From NCBI GenBank assembly GCA_964601275.1, contig CAZRMV010000006.1, positions 62,001 through 126,000 on the forward strand: 64,000 bases of DNA, in the 5' to 3' direction. Made by a program: the position numbers and the translations under genes. Shown piece after piece: positions 8,005 through 17,598 of this stretch. Positions within the stretch are counted from its first letter, which is position 1, and every line of letters begins with the position of its first letter. The notes below the pieces were generated by a model. The model did not search any database. It saw only the letters and a program-made list of their open reading frames with translations, and was not told the origin of the DNA. The stretch is from JAOZPE01 sp964601275 (GTDB lineage: Bacteria > Krumholzibacteriota > Krumholzibacteriia > JAJRXK01).

Positions 8005-10775
8005 GACTTGGCCTCCGCCCAGTTCCTGCCGAAGGAGAGATCGACCACCAGCGGAACCTTCAGCTCGAAGACCCCCTCCATCTCCTCGGAGACCACGCGG
8101 GACACCTCTTCCTTGCGGTCCTCGGGCAATTCGAGCACCAGCTCGTCGTGGACCTGCAACAGCATTCGCGCCGGCAAGCCTTCCCGCTCGATCCGCCGGT
8201 CGAGTCGGATCATCGCCACCTTGATGAGGTCGGCCGCCGAACCCTGGATCACCGTGTTCACCGCGGCCCGCTCCCCGAAGGCCCGTTGCTGCGGGCTCTT
8301 CGATTCCAGCTCGGGGAGACGGCGGCGGCGGCCCAGGATGGTCCTCACCTCCAGTTCCCGGCGGGCCTCTTCGATGGTGGCGTCGATGAACTCCTTCACC
8401 CGGGGAAAGCGCTGGAAGTACTGGTCGATGAACTCTTTGGCCTCCTTGGTCGAGACCGAGATCTGCTGGGCCAGGGCGCGGGCTCCCATTCCGTACAGGA
8501 TGCCGAAATTGATGGCCTTGGCCCGCGAGCGCATTTCGCTGTCGACCTCCTCGAGCGGAACCGAGGCGACCGCCGCCGCGGTGCGGGCATGGATGTCCTC
8601 ACCCCGGCGAAAGGCCTCGAGCATGGCCTCGTCTCCGGCGAAATGCGCCATGAGGCGCAGCTCGACCTGCGAGTAATCGGCGGCCAGGAGCACCCAACCC
8701 TCCTTCCGGGGAATGAAGGCTTCCCGGATCCGGCGGCCGAAGGCGCTGCGCACCGGAATGTTCTGCAGGTTCGGATCGGTGCTGCTCAACCTCCCGGTGG
8801 CGGCGACCGCCTGGTTGTAGGAGGTGTGCACACACCCGGTCTGGGGATTGACCAGCCGGGGCAGTGACTCGGTGTAGGTGGAGAGCAGCTTGGAAAGCTG
8901 ACGGTATTCCAGGAGCAACCCGGGGAGAGGGTGCTCCCGGGCCAGGCGGGTGAGCACATCCACGTCGGTCGAGTATCCGGTGGCGGTACGGCGAACCGGC
9001 TTGAGATGGAGCTTGGTGAAGAGGATGGCCTGGAGTTGCTTGGGACTGTTCAGGTTGAATGTCTCGCCGGCCAGCTCGTGGCACTCGCTCTCGAGTCGGG
9101 CCAGCCGTTCCCTGAGTTCCTGCGAGAGCGCCTCCAGGTGTTCCACGTCCAACCGGATGCCTCGCTTCTCCATCTTCATCAAGACCTGGGAAAGAGGCAT
9201 CTCCACCTCGTGGAGAAGTCGATCCAGTCCGGCCTCTTCCAACTGGGGAAGAAAGACCCGGCTCAACCGGAGGGCGATGTCCGCATCTTCGGACGCGTAC
9301 TCGGCCAGGCGCTCCAGGGGAAGATCGCGGATGTCCTGTCCATCCTGTCCTTCGAACAGCGACTTCCAGGAGATCGTGCCGATGCCCAGGACCTCGCGCG
9401 CCAGGGTGTCGAGGCCGTGCTGGCGCCGCCCCGGATCGAGGAGATAACTGGCGATCATCGTGTCGAACACCACCTTGGAAAGAGGCGCACCGTGGTGGTC
9501 GAGGACCAGTTGATCGTACTTCAGGTTCTGGCCCAGGAAACCGGCGGCGGTGCGTTCGAAGAAGGAGCGCAGAAGGCCCTTCACCTCGGCCCACGACAGC
9601 CCGCGGCCGGCCCTCGTTCCCTCCGCCTTGGAGAAGAGATCGCCGACCGCCTCGCCCCGGGCGTCTTCCGGCTTCCCTTCGGCTCCTCCGGAGGCGTCCA
9701 CCGGCAGGTAATAGGCCCGGCCCGGCTTGGCGCAGAAGGACACCCCCACCAGTTCCGCCCTCAGCGGGCGCAGGGAGGTGGTCTCGGTGTCGATGCTCAC
9801 CGGCTGTCCGCTCGCCTGCAATTCCTCGAGGACCCGTTCCAGTTGCGCGAGGTCTTCGATGATCACGTACCGACGCCCGGCCCCATTCCCATCCTTTGCG
9901 GCATCCTCCGCCGCGCCCTCGATCTGCTCGACCAGGCTGGTGAATTCGAGCTGGCGGCACAGCTTCACGAACTCCTCGGGGTAGGGACGCACCCGGCAGG
10001 ATTCCCAGTCGATCTCCACCGGTGCATTCTCATCGATGGTCACCAGCTTGCGGCTGAGCTCGAGCAGATCCCGGTTGTCCTCGATCTTCTTGCGCAGCGC
10101 CGGCCGGATGCGCGGATCGTCGAGATGTTCGAGGAGACCCTCGATGCCGCCGAACTCGCGAACCAGTTTGAGCGCGGTCTTCTCTCCCACCCCGGGCACC
10201 CCGGGAATGTTGTCCGCCTTGTCCCCCATCAATGCCAGCACGTCCAGGTACTGTGGTGGGTCGATTCCGTGGTTCTTCCGGATGTCCTCGACCTCGAGGC
10301 GCTCGTCGCCCCCGCCCCGGGCCGAGGGCTTCAGGAGCCCGATTCCGTCGCGCAGCAAGGGGATGAAGTCCTTGTCCCCCGAGTAGATCCAGACTTCATC
10401 GCCCCGCTCCCGGGCCCGTTTCGCCAGGGTCGCGATGGTATCGTCCGCCTCGTAACCCTCGACCTCCACCAGGGGAAGGCCCATGGCGCGGACCAACTGG
10501 CGGACCCGGGGAATCTGCTCCACCAGTTCGGGGGGAGTCGGCGGACGATGCGCCTTGTACTGTGGATACATCTCGTGGCGGAACGTGGGTCCCTTCGCAT
10601 CGAAGGCGACCACGATTCCCTCGGCGCCCTCGTCCTCGCGCAGATGCTGGAGAGCCTTGACGAACCCGAAGGCGGCGGAAGTGGTCTCCCCGTGGCTGGT
10701 GGTCAGAGGTCGGCCCTTGAAGGCGAAGTGGCTGCGATAGAGCAGCGCGGAACCATCCACGAGGATGAGCTTCAC
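8001..10775 (-). CDS. polA: DNA polymerase I
   Basis: 924-aa repair/replication polymerase with all three domains: 5'-3' flap exonuclease (about 1-290, starting VKLILVDGSALLYRSHFA), 3'-5' proofreading domain with intact DTET (ExoI), QNLKYD (ExoII) and YASED (ExoIII), and the polymerase domain with motif A DYSQVELR, motif B RAKAINFGILYG and motif C QVHDE (near residue 876). Proofreading residues are retained, unlike in Taq-type enzymes. The start is GTG at 10775, overlapping the nadD stop as GTGA; a longer in-frame reading into nadD is not supported. Confidence 0.97.
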   Translation of the reverse strand: MKLILVDGSALLYRSHFAFKGRPLTTSHGETTSAAFGFVKALQHLREDEGAEGIVVAFDAKGPTFRHEMYPQYKAHRPPTPPELVEQIPRVRQLVRAMGLPLVEVEGYEADDTIATLAKRARERGDEVWIYSGDKDFIPLLRDGIGLLKPSARGGGDERLEVEDIRKNHGIDPPQYLDVLALMGDKADNIPGVPGVGEKTALKLVREFGGIEGLLEHLDDPRIRPALRKKIEDNRDLLELSRKLVTIDENAPVEIDWESCRVRPYPEEFVKLCRQLEFTSLVEQIEGAAEDAAKDGNGAGRRYVIIEDLAQLERVLEELQASGQPVSIDTETTSLRPLRAELVGVSFCAKPGRAYYLPVDASGGAEGKPEDARGEAVGDLFSKAEGTRAGRGLSWAEVKGLLRSFFERTAAGFLGQNLKYDQLVLDHHGAPLSKVVFDTMIASYLLDPGRRQHGLDTLAREVLGIGTISWKSLFEGQDGQDIRDLPLERLAEYASEDADIALRLSRVFLPQLEEAGLDRLLHEVEMPLSQVLMKMEKRGIRLDVEHLEALSQELRERLARLESECHELAGETFNLNSPKQLQAILFTKLHLKPVRRTATGYSTDVDVLTRLAREHPLPGLLLEYRQLSKLLSTYTESLPRLVNPQTGCVHTSYNQAVAATGRLSSTDPNLQNIPVRSAFGRRIREAFIPRKEGWVLLAADYSQVELRLMAHFAGDEAMLEAFRRGEDIHARTAAAVASVPLEEVDSEMRSRAKAINFGILYGMGARALAQQISVSTKEAKEFIDQYFQRFPRVKEFIDATIEEARRELEVRTILGRRRRLPELESKSPQQRAFGERAAVNTVIQGSAADLIKVAMIRLDRRIEREGLPARMLLQVHDELVLELPEDRKEEVSRVVSEEMEGVFELKVPLVVDLSFGRNWAEAKS

Positions 10776-11398
10776 TCTGACGACGACTCCCGGTAGAGAC
10801 CGTGCTCGACGATGTACGCGTAGACCGCGTCGTCCAGACCTTCGGGCTTCTCTCCCTTCGCCAGGAGCTCCCGGATACGCGTCGAGGAGAGATCGAGGGG
10901 CTCTCCCTTGAGCCAGATGATCGGAACACCCATGATCGCGTTCTCTCTTCGCCCTCCCGCCCCGAAAGAACCGCTGCGGTGCAGATCGACCGCTCTCGGC
11001 ATCACCACCGGGGTGGCCATCTCGAGCAGACGGGTCGGTTCCCGCCACCGGGGCAGATCGCGGAGATTGTCCTCGCCCAAAAGGAGATAGAACCTCTCAC
11101 CCAGGTGCGTGTGCTGGAGGGCATCGACGGTCTGGACGGTATAGGAGGTCTCCTGCTGCTCGAGTTCGATGGTGCAGATCGCCAGCCGCTTCTTGCCGGA
11201 GATGGCCCTCTCCAACATCGCCAGTCGATGTTCGGCGGAGGTGATGGGAGAACCGCTCTTGTTGGGAGGCCGCCAGGCGGGAACGAACCACACCTCGCGC
11301 AATCCCACCTGGGAAAGCGCCCGGCGGGCGAGTTCGATATGGGCCAGGTGGGGGGGGGCGAAGGTGCCACCGAGAAGCCCGATTCCCTTCCGACTCAA
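10772..11398 (-). CDS. nadD: Nicotinate-nucleotide adenylyltransferase
   Basis: 208-aa nucleotidyltransferase of NAD biosynthesis. N-terminal GLLGGTFAPPHLAH contains the GGTFxPxHxxH catalytic pattern, WFVPAWRPPNK is typical of NadD, and a C-terminal LSSTRIREL matches the SSTxIR motif. The start is TTG at 11398, fused to the upstream TGA as TTGA and preceded by AAGGAGAG; no ATG is available nearby. The rare start with strong coupling suggests expression tied to the TPR lipoprotein gene upstream. Confidence 0.92.
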   Translation of the reverse strand: MSRKGIGLLGGTFAPPHLAHIELARRALSQVGLREVWFVPAWRPPNKSGSPITSAEHRLAMLERAISGKKRLAICTIELEQQETSYTVQTVDALQHTHLGERFYLLLGEDNLRDLPRWREPTRLLEMATPVVMPRAVDLHRSGSFGAGGRRENAIMGVPIIWLKGEPLDLSSTRIRELLAKGEKPEGLDDAVYAYIVEHGLYRESSSE

Positions 11399-12198
11399 CT
11401 TCCGCTCTCCTTGAGTTTCTTGCGCACTTTCTTCAGCAGCCTCTCGGCGCGGCCGTGTTCCGGACCATCCGGCCATCGCCGGACGACCTCTTCCAGATGA
11501 CGCTCCGCGTCTTCATAGTTCTCCAAGTCCACTTCGATCTCCGCCAGGTTCATCAGGATGCGGGGGCGGAAATCGGTCGAGGGGTTGTCGTCCAGGATGT
11601 TCTGGAACACCTGGTGTGCGGCGTCGAGGAATCCCCGCCGCTTGTAGAACGCCGCCTCCTCGAATCGCTTCCTTTCCAGTTGGTTCTGGAGCCGGGCCAG
11701 GTGGTCATGGACCTCCGCGACGTGCTTGCCCGATGGATACTTTTTCAGGTAGGTCTGGAGCTTGTCCACCGCCTTGTAGGTCACGGTCTGATCGAGGCGG
11801 TAGTCGGGAACCTGCTTCACGTAGCAGAGGGCCTCGAGGTAGGCTGCGTCATCGGTGAGTTCACTCGTGGGATAGTCGACCTGCAGGATCTCGAATTCCA
11901 CCGCGGCCACCGGGTAGTCCTTGAGATCCATGTAGGCCTTGCCGACCAGGAACTGTGCGTCGTCCGCGTGGGGATCCTGGGGATTCCTGCGGATGAACAG
12001 CTTCAGGTCGTCGATCGCCTGCTGGGGCGCTCCCCCCTCCGCCTCGCTGAGACCCCGCTCGTAGCTGCCTTCATCCAGCTTGCTCCAGGGATGGCCGCAG
12101 CCGCCCAGGACTGCGAGCAGGAGGATTCCCGCGAGCGCCAGGATCTCAGTGGATCCCGGCGGCCTGAAGCGCCGCCACTTTTTCCCGCGCTTTCTCAC
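11395..12198 (-). CDS. TPR lipoprotein, BamD-like (outer membrane assembly lipoprotein family)
   Basis: 267-aa predicted lipoprotein. Start chosen at GTG 12198, with GGGAGG five bases upstream; a second GTG lies six bases earlier. A hydrophobic signal ends in LGGC (Cys34). The mature part has tetratricopeptide-type helical repeats (ERGLSEAEGGAPQQAIDDL, then DAQFLVGKAYMDLKDYPVA) and resembles BamD/YfiO, the essential partner of BamA. The BamD resemblance covers the N-terminal repeats; the C-terminal repeats (FLDAAHQVFQNIL, NYEDAERHL) look more generic. It overlaps the next upstream TPR lipoprotein gene by about 50 bp. BamD function is probable, not proven. Confidence 0.75.
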   Translation of the reverse strand: MRKRGKKWRRFRPPGSTEILALAGILLLAVLGGCGHPWSKLDEGSYERGLSEAEGGAPQQAIDDLKLFIRRNPQDPHADDAQFLVGKAYMDLKDYPVAAVEFEILQVDYPTSELTDDAAYLEALCYVKQVPDYRLDQTVTYKAVDKLQTYLKKYPSGKHVAEVHDHLARLQNQLERKRFEEAAFYKRRGFLDAAHQVFQNILDDNPSTDFRPRILMNLAEIEVDLENYEDAERHLEEVVRRWPDGPEHGRAERLLKKVRKKLKESGS

Positions 12199-13087
12199 GT
12201 TCACCTCCCGGCCCCGGGATCGGGTACTTCTTCGCTTCCTTGTAGGCGCGAAGGGCCGCCTCGGGCCGGCCACGTCCTTCCTCGCATTGGCCCGCCAGAT
12301 AATAGGCCTGGATGCGCAAGGGCGCACGCGGAGGAAGCGAGAGAAGTTCGTTGAGCAGGACCAGGGCCCCTTCGTAGTCCTCTTGCTCCATGCGTTCCCG
12401 GCTCATCTCCAGGAGGATGACTCCCTGACGCCAGGCCACCCCTCCATCGAAGCGGGTGTCCTGCTCGGGGGGAAACTCCTTCCAGTAGTTCCGATAGCTC
12501 TCGAGTCCCGCCTCCCTCGAGCCGCTTTGTTCCAGGGCGAGTCCCAGGTGGAAGATCCAGAGCTGGCGCTGCTCGGCGTCGCCGCCCTTGGCCAGGAGAT
12601 CCCGGTAGATGGGGGTGACCTCCTTCAGCTTCTTCTTCTCGAACAAGGACTCGGCGACCTCGTCCTCCAACTCTCCCATCTCCACCACCCCGTCGAGAAG
12701 GTACGCTCGCTCCATCCGGCGGGTCGCCCGACCCATCCACTGGTTCTCGGCGTCGGTTCGGGCGGCTTCCCGATACCGCCGGGAGACCTTCAGGGCCAGG
12801 CTGGAATCGGCGGCGACCGCCCGATCGAAGGCGCGCGCCGCCGGGACGTCCTCGTCCTGGGCCAACAATGCCACTCCCTGGTAGTAGTCGAGCAAGGGGG
12901 ATTTCCGTCCCTTGCGCCGGGCCAGTTCCACCCGGGCCAGGATCTCCTTGTACTGGCCTGCGTCGACCAGTTCCTGGAACTGGGCTCTTGGATCCTGCTT
13001 CTCCGCCGAACATCCTCCGATCAGCCCGGCCAGCGCCAGGAACACGAGGACGAGCGACGATCTCGATGCCGTTGATTTCATCATCAT
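12146..13087 (-). CDS. TPR-containing lipoprotein, function unknown
   Basis: 313-aa predicted lipoprotein with signal sequence and lipobox IGGC (Cys26). The remainder is helical repeats of TPR type (residues about 35-290), with motifs such as DEDVPAARAFDRAV and PEAALRAYKEAKKY. The first of three consecutive ATG codons is used, overlapping the neighbouring stop as ATGA. Its 3' end overlaps the start of the BamD-like gene. It may be a periplasmic scaffold acting with its neighbour on the outer membrane; no specific family is recognised. Confidence 0.7.
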   Translation of the reverse strand: MMMKSTASRSSLVLVFLALAGLIGGCSAEKQDPRAQFQELVDAGQYKEILARVELARRKGRKSPLLDYYQGVALLAQDEDVPAARAFDRAVAADSSLALKVSRRYREAARTDAENQWMGRATRRMERAYLLDGVVEMGELEDEVAESLFEKKKLKEVTPIYRDLLAKGGDAEQRQLWIFHLGLALEQSGSREAGLESYRNYWKEFPPEQDTRFDGGVAWRQGVILLEMSRERMEQEDYEGALVLLNELLSLPPRAPLRIQAYYLAGQCEEGRGRPEAALRAYKEAKKYPIPGPGGEREKAREKVAALQAAGIH

Positions 13088-13740
13088 TGCGCTCCTGCGA
13101 CGTACAGCGCGATGACCCCGCCGACCAGGCCGGCAATCAACACCTTCTCCAGGAACCCGGCCCGGCCGCCGTCCGATTCATCCAGCTTGGGTTTGTCCAA
13201 CCATCCCGGTTGGTCCGCCTCCACGACCGAGACCGCGGTCGAGGCGAAACCGTCTCTCCTCGAAGAATCGAAGATCTCCCTCCAGAAGAGCCGGCCGGTC
13301 CCGGGATCCACCAGCCTCGACTCCACCCGGAGGTCGGTCTGCCGCCGGACCTTCGGCGTGCCCAATCCCAGGAAGCCCCGGGTCTCTCCGAGATATTGCA
13401 CCTGGGCGGCTTCCACGCTGTATTCCAGCAGCAATGCCCCCTCCACCGGGCTCTGCCCCGCCTGGAGGGTCCACACCTCCCATCCGGCGTCGAGCAGGCG
13501 GGGAGCGAGACGTTCTTCAAACCAGGCATCCACCGGAGAAGTTCCCTTCGCCAACAGGGCGATTCGATGGAAGCGGTCCGAATGGGACTGAAGCCGTTCC
13601 ACCAGCTGGCGGATCACCGAATCCGCCGACTTCTCCAGGACCACGGCATTCGGCGTCGCCTCCGCCGCCTTCACCTCCTGCGCAGTCGCCACCCAAAGGA
13701 GCAGGACCACCACCAGAACACGGCTCCACATCGACTTCAT
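13084..13740 (-). CDS. Exported protein with C-terminal membrane segment, function unknown
   Basis: 218-aa protein that I do not recognise. It begins at the ATG at 13740, which overlaps the rimO stop as ATGA. An N-terminal signal peptide (about residues 1-27, ending near VKAAEA) precedes a mixed alpha/beta domain containing PVDAWFEERLAPRLLDAGW and VRRQTDLRVESRLVDPGTGR. The last 20 residues (VLIAGLVGGVIALYVAGAQ) form a hydrophobic helix reaching the C-terminus, so it is probably periplasmic and anchored. The domain slightly resembles FlgO/TolB-N-type proteins that bind envelope partners, a weak impression only. The two TPR lipoproteins downstream are likely partners. Confidence 0.7.
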   Translation of the reverse strand: MKSMWSRVLVVVLLLWVATAQEVKAAEATPNAVVLEKSADSVIRQLVERLQSHSDRFHRIALLAKGTSPVDAWFEERLAPRLLDAGWEVWTLQAGQSPVEGALLLEYSVEAAQVQYLGETRGFLGLGTPKVRRQTDLRVESRLVDPGTGRLFWREIFDSSRRDGFASTAVSVVEADQPGWLDKPKLDESDGGRAGFLEKVLIAGLVGGVIALYVAGAQ

Positions 13741-15143
13741 GCGATTCCTTCCGGCGGTTCCATCGGGACCGCCCACACGTCGTAGGGTCCACACGCGACC
13801 GGGGTGACCCGGGTACGATCTCCGGGCCGCAGTCCCTCCCCGGGCAGCCAGATACCCCCGTCGATCTCCAGGCAGAATCCCTCGCTGCGGGCGAACGCCA
13901 CCGGCCGGCCCGCCCATCCCTTGCGCGGATCCTTCCCGTGTTCCAGCGGCAGGTCGAAGAGCCCGGCCGACCCGGGATCGTCGAAGATCTCGTCGACCAT
14001 CACGTCCAGGCTCCGGCCCAGCAGGGAGGTCTTGCTCGCGAGGGCGAGATCCCACTGGAGATCCTGGACCCGGGCCCGCCGGTCCTCCTTCTCCGCCTCG
14101 TCCACCGTCTCGTCCAAGGGGTAGGCGGCGGTCTGCTCCTCGCGTGAATAGACGAAGGTCCCCAGGTGATCGAAACGCAGTTCGGCCAGGAAATCGAGCA
14201 GCATCTCCACGTCTTCCTCCTGCTCTCCGGGAAAGCCCAGGAGTACCGTGGAACGCAGCATGATGTCCGGACGTTTCTGCCGCAAGCGCTCGATCCGGCG
14301 GCGCAGATCGTCAGGATCGTAACCCCGGTTCATCGCTTCGAGGATCCGCGGACTGGCGTGCTGGATGGGAATGTCCAGGTAGGACACGACGTTCTCGATC
14401 TCGTAGACCTCATCGACCAGGCGGTCGGTGAACATCGGGGGGTAGGCGTAGAGCACCCGGATCCATTCGATTCCTTCGAGCCGGGCCAGGGCCCGGCAGA
14501 GCTGTCCCAGGCGCGGCCGTCCCTCCAGATCGATTCCGTAGCTCGAGGTGTTCTGGGCAATGAGGATGATCTCCTTCACTCCCCGGGCGGCCAATCCCCG
14601 GGCCTCTTCCACGATGTCTTCGACCGGCCGCGAGCGCTGCTTCCCCCGCAGCATGGGAATCTTGCAGAACGCGCAGGACTGGTTGCACCCCTCGGCGATC
14701 TTGATGTGGGCCACGTGGGCGACCCCCGTCAGCACCCGCACTCCATAGCCGGCATAGGGAGCTTCGGAGGGGTCGGCCAAAGGAGGGGCGCTGGCCTTCC
14801 CGTCGAGAAGAGAAGCCAGTTCCCGGTATTGCCCGACACCCAGCACATGATCGACCTCGGGTACGATCTCCTGGACGGAATGGGTCCCCCCCTGGATGAA
14901 GCATCCCATCACCACAAGTTTTCCCGAGCCCTTGACCTGCGCCAACTCCCCGATGCGATCCAGCGATTCGGCGCGCGCCGCCTGCAGGAACCCGCAGGTG
15001 TTCAACACGATGAGATCGGCTCCGTCGGGTTCATCGGCGCAGACGAAGCCCCGGCCGAGGAGAAGGCCGAGAGCGGCCTGGGAATCGACCAGGTTCTTCT
15101 CGCAGCCCAGGGTTTCGAGATAGACTCGGGGGGCGCGGGTCAT
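13737..15143 (-). CDS. rimO: Ribosomal protein S12 methylthiotransferase RimO
   Basis: 468-aa radical-SAM methylthiotransferase. The N-terminal UPF0004 domain has cluster cysteines at 14 (LGCEKN), 50 (NTCGF) and 81 (MGCF); the radical-SAM motif CNQSCAFC gives Cys153, 157 and 160; a TRAM-like domain lies at about 395-455. GCNQSCAFCKIP and the HIKIAEGC lead-in fit RimO better than MiaB. It methylthiolates the conserved Asp of ribosomal protein S12. ATGA overlap with ftsK upstream and with the unknown exported protein downstream. Confidence 0.9.
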   Translation of the reverse strand: MTRAPRVYLETLGCEKNLVDSQAALGLLLGRGFVCADEPDGADLIVLNTCGFLQAARAESLDRIGELAQVKGSGKLVVMGCFIQGGTHSVQEIVPEVDHVLGVGQYRELASLLDGKASAPPLADPSEAPYAGYGVRVLTGVAHVAHIKIAEGCNQSCAFCKIPMLRGKQRSRPVEDIVEEARGLAARGVKEIILIAQNTSSYGIDLEGRPRLGQLCRALARLEGIEWIRVLYAYPPMFTDRLVDEVYEIENVVSYLDIPIQHASPRILEAMNRGYDPDDLRRRIERLRQKRPDIMLRSTVLLGFPGEQEEDVEMLLDFLAELRFDHLGTFVYSREEQTAAYPLDETVDEAEKEDRRARVQDLQWDLALASKTSLLGRSLDVMVDEIFDDPGSAGLFDLPLEHGKDPRKGWAGRPVAFARSEGFCLEIDGGIWLPGEGLRPGDRTRVTPVACGPYDVWAVPMEPPEGIA

Positions 15144-17593
15144 CCTTCGGCCTCGAATTCATCCGGCTTGATGAGCACTTCGCGGGCCTTGGAACCCTCG
15201 AAGGGGCCCACCACGCCGATCTCCTCGAGCATGTCCATGAGACGCGCGGCCCGGGTGTAGCCGACCCGCAGCTTCCGCTGGAGCATGCTGGTCGAGCCGC
15301 TCTGGGCCAGGATCACGATGCGCTTGGCGTCCTCGAGCAGATCGTCTTCGCCCAGATCGAGCGCGCCCCGGCCCTCTTCCGGCCCGTCGAGCGGCAGCTT
15401 GCTCTCCTCGTCGGCGAGCGGAATCCAGTGCTGGGCGATCCTCTCGCATTCATCGGTGCTGAGATAGGCGCCATGGACCCGGCGGGGCTGGGTCATCCCG
15501 CCCATGAGGAACAGGCTGTCACCCTTGCCCAGCAGGCTCTCGGCGCCCATGACGTCGAGAATGGTCCTCGAATCGACCTTGGAGATCACCCGGAATCCGA
15601 TGCGCGAGGGGAAGTTGGCCTTGATCACACCGGTGATCACGTTCACCGACGGGCGCTGGGTGGCCAGGATGAGATGGATGCCCACCGCCCGGGCCATCTG
15701 GGCCAGCCGTGCAATCGGGGTCTCCAGTTCGGCACCGAGCAACATCATCAGGTCGGCCAGCTCGTCCACGATGATGACGATATAGGGCATGGTGTCCTCG
15801 ACCCGCCGGCCCTCGGCGTCCTTGACCTTTCCCGCCTTCACCTTCGCGTTGTAGTCGAGGATGTTGCGGACTCCGTGCTTGGCCAGCTTGTTGTAGCGCA
15901 CCGTCATCTCCGACACCATGATCTTCAGGGCCTTGAGCGCCAGCTTGGCGTCGGTGATCACCGGGTTGAGCAGGTGCGGAATGCCGTTGTAGATCGACAG
16001 CTCCAACATCTTCGGATCGATCAGGAGGAAGCGCACCTGCTGCGGGTCATTGCGCAAGAGCAGGCTGCAGATGAGGGAGTTGAGGCAGACGCTCTTGCCG
16101 CTTCCGGTCGCCCCCGCCACCAGGAGATGGGGCATCTCGGCCAGGTTCGCGGTCACCGGGATCCCCTCGGGATCCTTTCCCAGACCCACCGTCAACGGCG
16201 GCAGCTTGTCGTCGCCGACCAAAGGCCCCAGCACCTCCTTGAGCGTGACCATCTGGGGATAGGGATTGGGCACCTCGATCCCCACCGCCGCCTTGCCGGG
16301 AATCGGCGCCACGATGCGGATGCGGATGGCCCGCATGGCCAGCGCGAGATCGTCGGCCCGGCTGGTGATCTGGCTCACCTTCACCCCGCGATCGGGCTCG
16401 AACTCGAAGGTGGTCACCACCGGACCCGGCCGGATCTGGTCGATCCGGCCCTGGATCCCGAAACTGGCCAGGGTCTCCAGCAGCAGCCGGGCGTTCATCT
16501 GGAGGACCTCGCGGCTGAACCCGCGGTTTTCCTTCTCCACATCGTCCAACAGGTCGATCGAAGGGAGGGGATACCCTCCACGGCGGCGCTTGCGGCGGCC
16601 CTGCCGGATCCGTTCCTCCTTGAGCAATTCGACCGGGTCCCGGCTGAGCGCGAATTCCCCCGGCCCCAGGGATCCCTCCCTCCCGGAGGGAAGGGTCGGA
16701 CCCGGGCGCTGAGGAAGGCCTTCTTCCGTCGAGCCCTCCGGCGGCCAGCCCACTTCCTCTTCTCCACCGACCTCTTCCAAGCCGCCGTCCGCTTCGCCGG
16801 TTTCTGCTTCCAACGCGAATTCTCCGTCCCGCGCCGGCGCATCCCACCCGCCTTCGGCCGATCCGAAGAGCTCGTCCTCCACGATCCGCGGAGCGCTCCG
16901 CTGCTCCTCCGCCCGCCGGGCCGCCTCCTCCCGGCGGAGGCGCCACTGCGTCATTCCGCCGCGGATCCGGGATCCCGCCCCGGCCAGGACGCCCCCGAGC
17001 GCGCGCCCCACCGCCGCCAGGGGCCTTCCCAGGCGGCCCACCCCCTCCTGCAGGGAGTCCAGCCAGGGCCAGTCCAGGCGCACCGGCGGAAGGATCCGGA
17101 TCACCAGGAAGGCGAGCAGTCCCGCCGGCACCAGGAACGCTCCCAGTCCGCCCAACAGGGACGCGATGAGGTCATGGAGCCACGCTCCCACCACCCCCCC
17201 GGCACGGGGAGGCAGACCGGCCCGACCCAGGACCGGGTGGCCCAGCACCGCCAGGCCCAGCGCCAGCCCCATCAGCCAGCCCAGGCTGCGGCGCACCCCG
17301 GCGCGTCGCGCGGAGCGAGACGATGATCTCCAGGGCCACCATGCCCAGGGCATCAGCACCACGAGCCACCGCAGCCAGGGCCCCAGCAGCCACGAGGCCA
17401 ACCCGGCGACCGCCGCCCCCACCGGGCCGACCGCGGTCTGGGTTCCCATCATTCCGCCCGGCAACGCTTCGCGCAGGGAGACCGGCACCGCGTCCCCCGC
17501 CAGGTAGCAGGAGACGGCCAGGAACAGGCTCACGAGGCTCGAGAGGAGGATCTGACCCAGGATGAGGTTGTTCTTCTTCTTCACTGGATGCAC
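15140..17593 (-). CDS. ftsK: DNA translocase FtsK/SpoIIIE
   Basis: 817-aa membrane-anchored dsDNA motor for chromosome segregation at the septum. Several transmembrane helices in the first 200 residues, a short charged/proline linker, then the motor with Walker A GATGSGKS at 494-501, Walker B RFLLIDPK and the IARLAQMARAVGIHLILATQ region, and a C-terminal gamma winged helix (RVGYTRAARLMDMLEEIG) that reads polar DNA motifs. No ATG is available; GTG at 17593 is chosen, with a second GTG at 17584 equally possible and no strong ribosome site for either. The linker is short compared with the E. coli protein. Confidence 0.93.
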   Translation of the reverse strand: MHPVKKKNNLILGQILLSSLVSLFLAVSCYLAGDAVPVSLREALPGGMMGTQTAVGPVGAAVAGLASWLLGPWLRWLVVLMPWAWWPWRSSSRSARRAGVRRSLGWLMGLALGLAVLGHPVLGRAGLPPRAGGVVGAWLHDLIASLLGGLGAFLVPAGLLAFLVIRILPPVRLDWPWLDSLQEGVGRLGRPLAAVGRALGGVLAGAGSRIRGGMTQWRLRREEAARRAEEQRSAPRIVEDELFGSAEGGWDAPARDGEFALEAETGEADGGLEEVGGEEEVGWPPEGSTEEGLPQRPGPTLPSGREGSLGPGEFALSRDPVELLKEERIRQGRRKRRRGGYPLPSIDLLDDVEKENRGFSREVLQMNARLLLETLASFGIQGRIDQIRPGPVVTTFEFEPDRGVKVSQITSRADDLALAMRAIRIRIVAPIPGKAAVGIEVPNPYPQMVTLKEVLGPLVGDDKLPPLTVGLGKDPEGIPVTANLAEMPHLLVAGATGSGKSVCLNSLICSLLLRNDPQQVRFLLIDPKMLELSIYNGIPHLLNPVITDAKLALKALKIMVSEMTVRYNKLAKHGVRNILDYNAKVKAGKVKDAEGRRVEDTMPYIVIIVDELADLMMLLGAELETPIARLAQMARAVGIHLILATQRPSVNVITGVIKANFPSRIGFRVISKVDSRTILDVMGAESLLGKGDSLFLMGGMTQPRRVHGAYLSTDECERIAQHWIPLADEESKLPLDGPEEGRGALDLGEDDLLEDAKRIVILAQSGSTSMLQRKLRVGYTRAARLMDMLEEIGVVGPFEGSKAREVLIKPDEFEAEG

Positions 17594-17598
17594 CGCAG

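Noticed and set aside
15428..17326. 632-codon plus-strand reading frame
   Set aside because: Antisense shadow of ftsK, which has all expected motifs on the minus strand.
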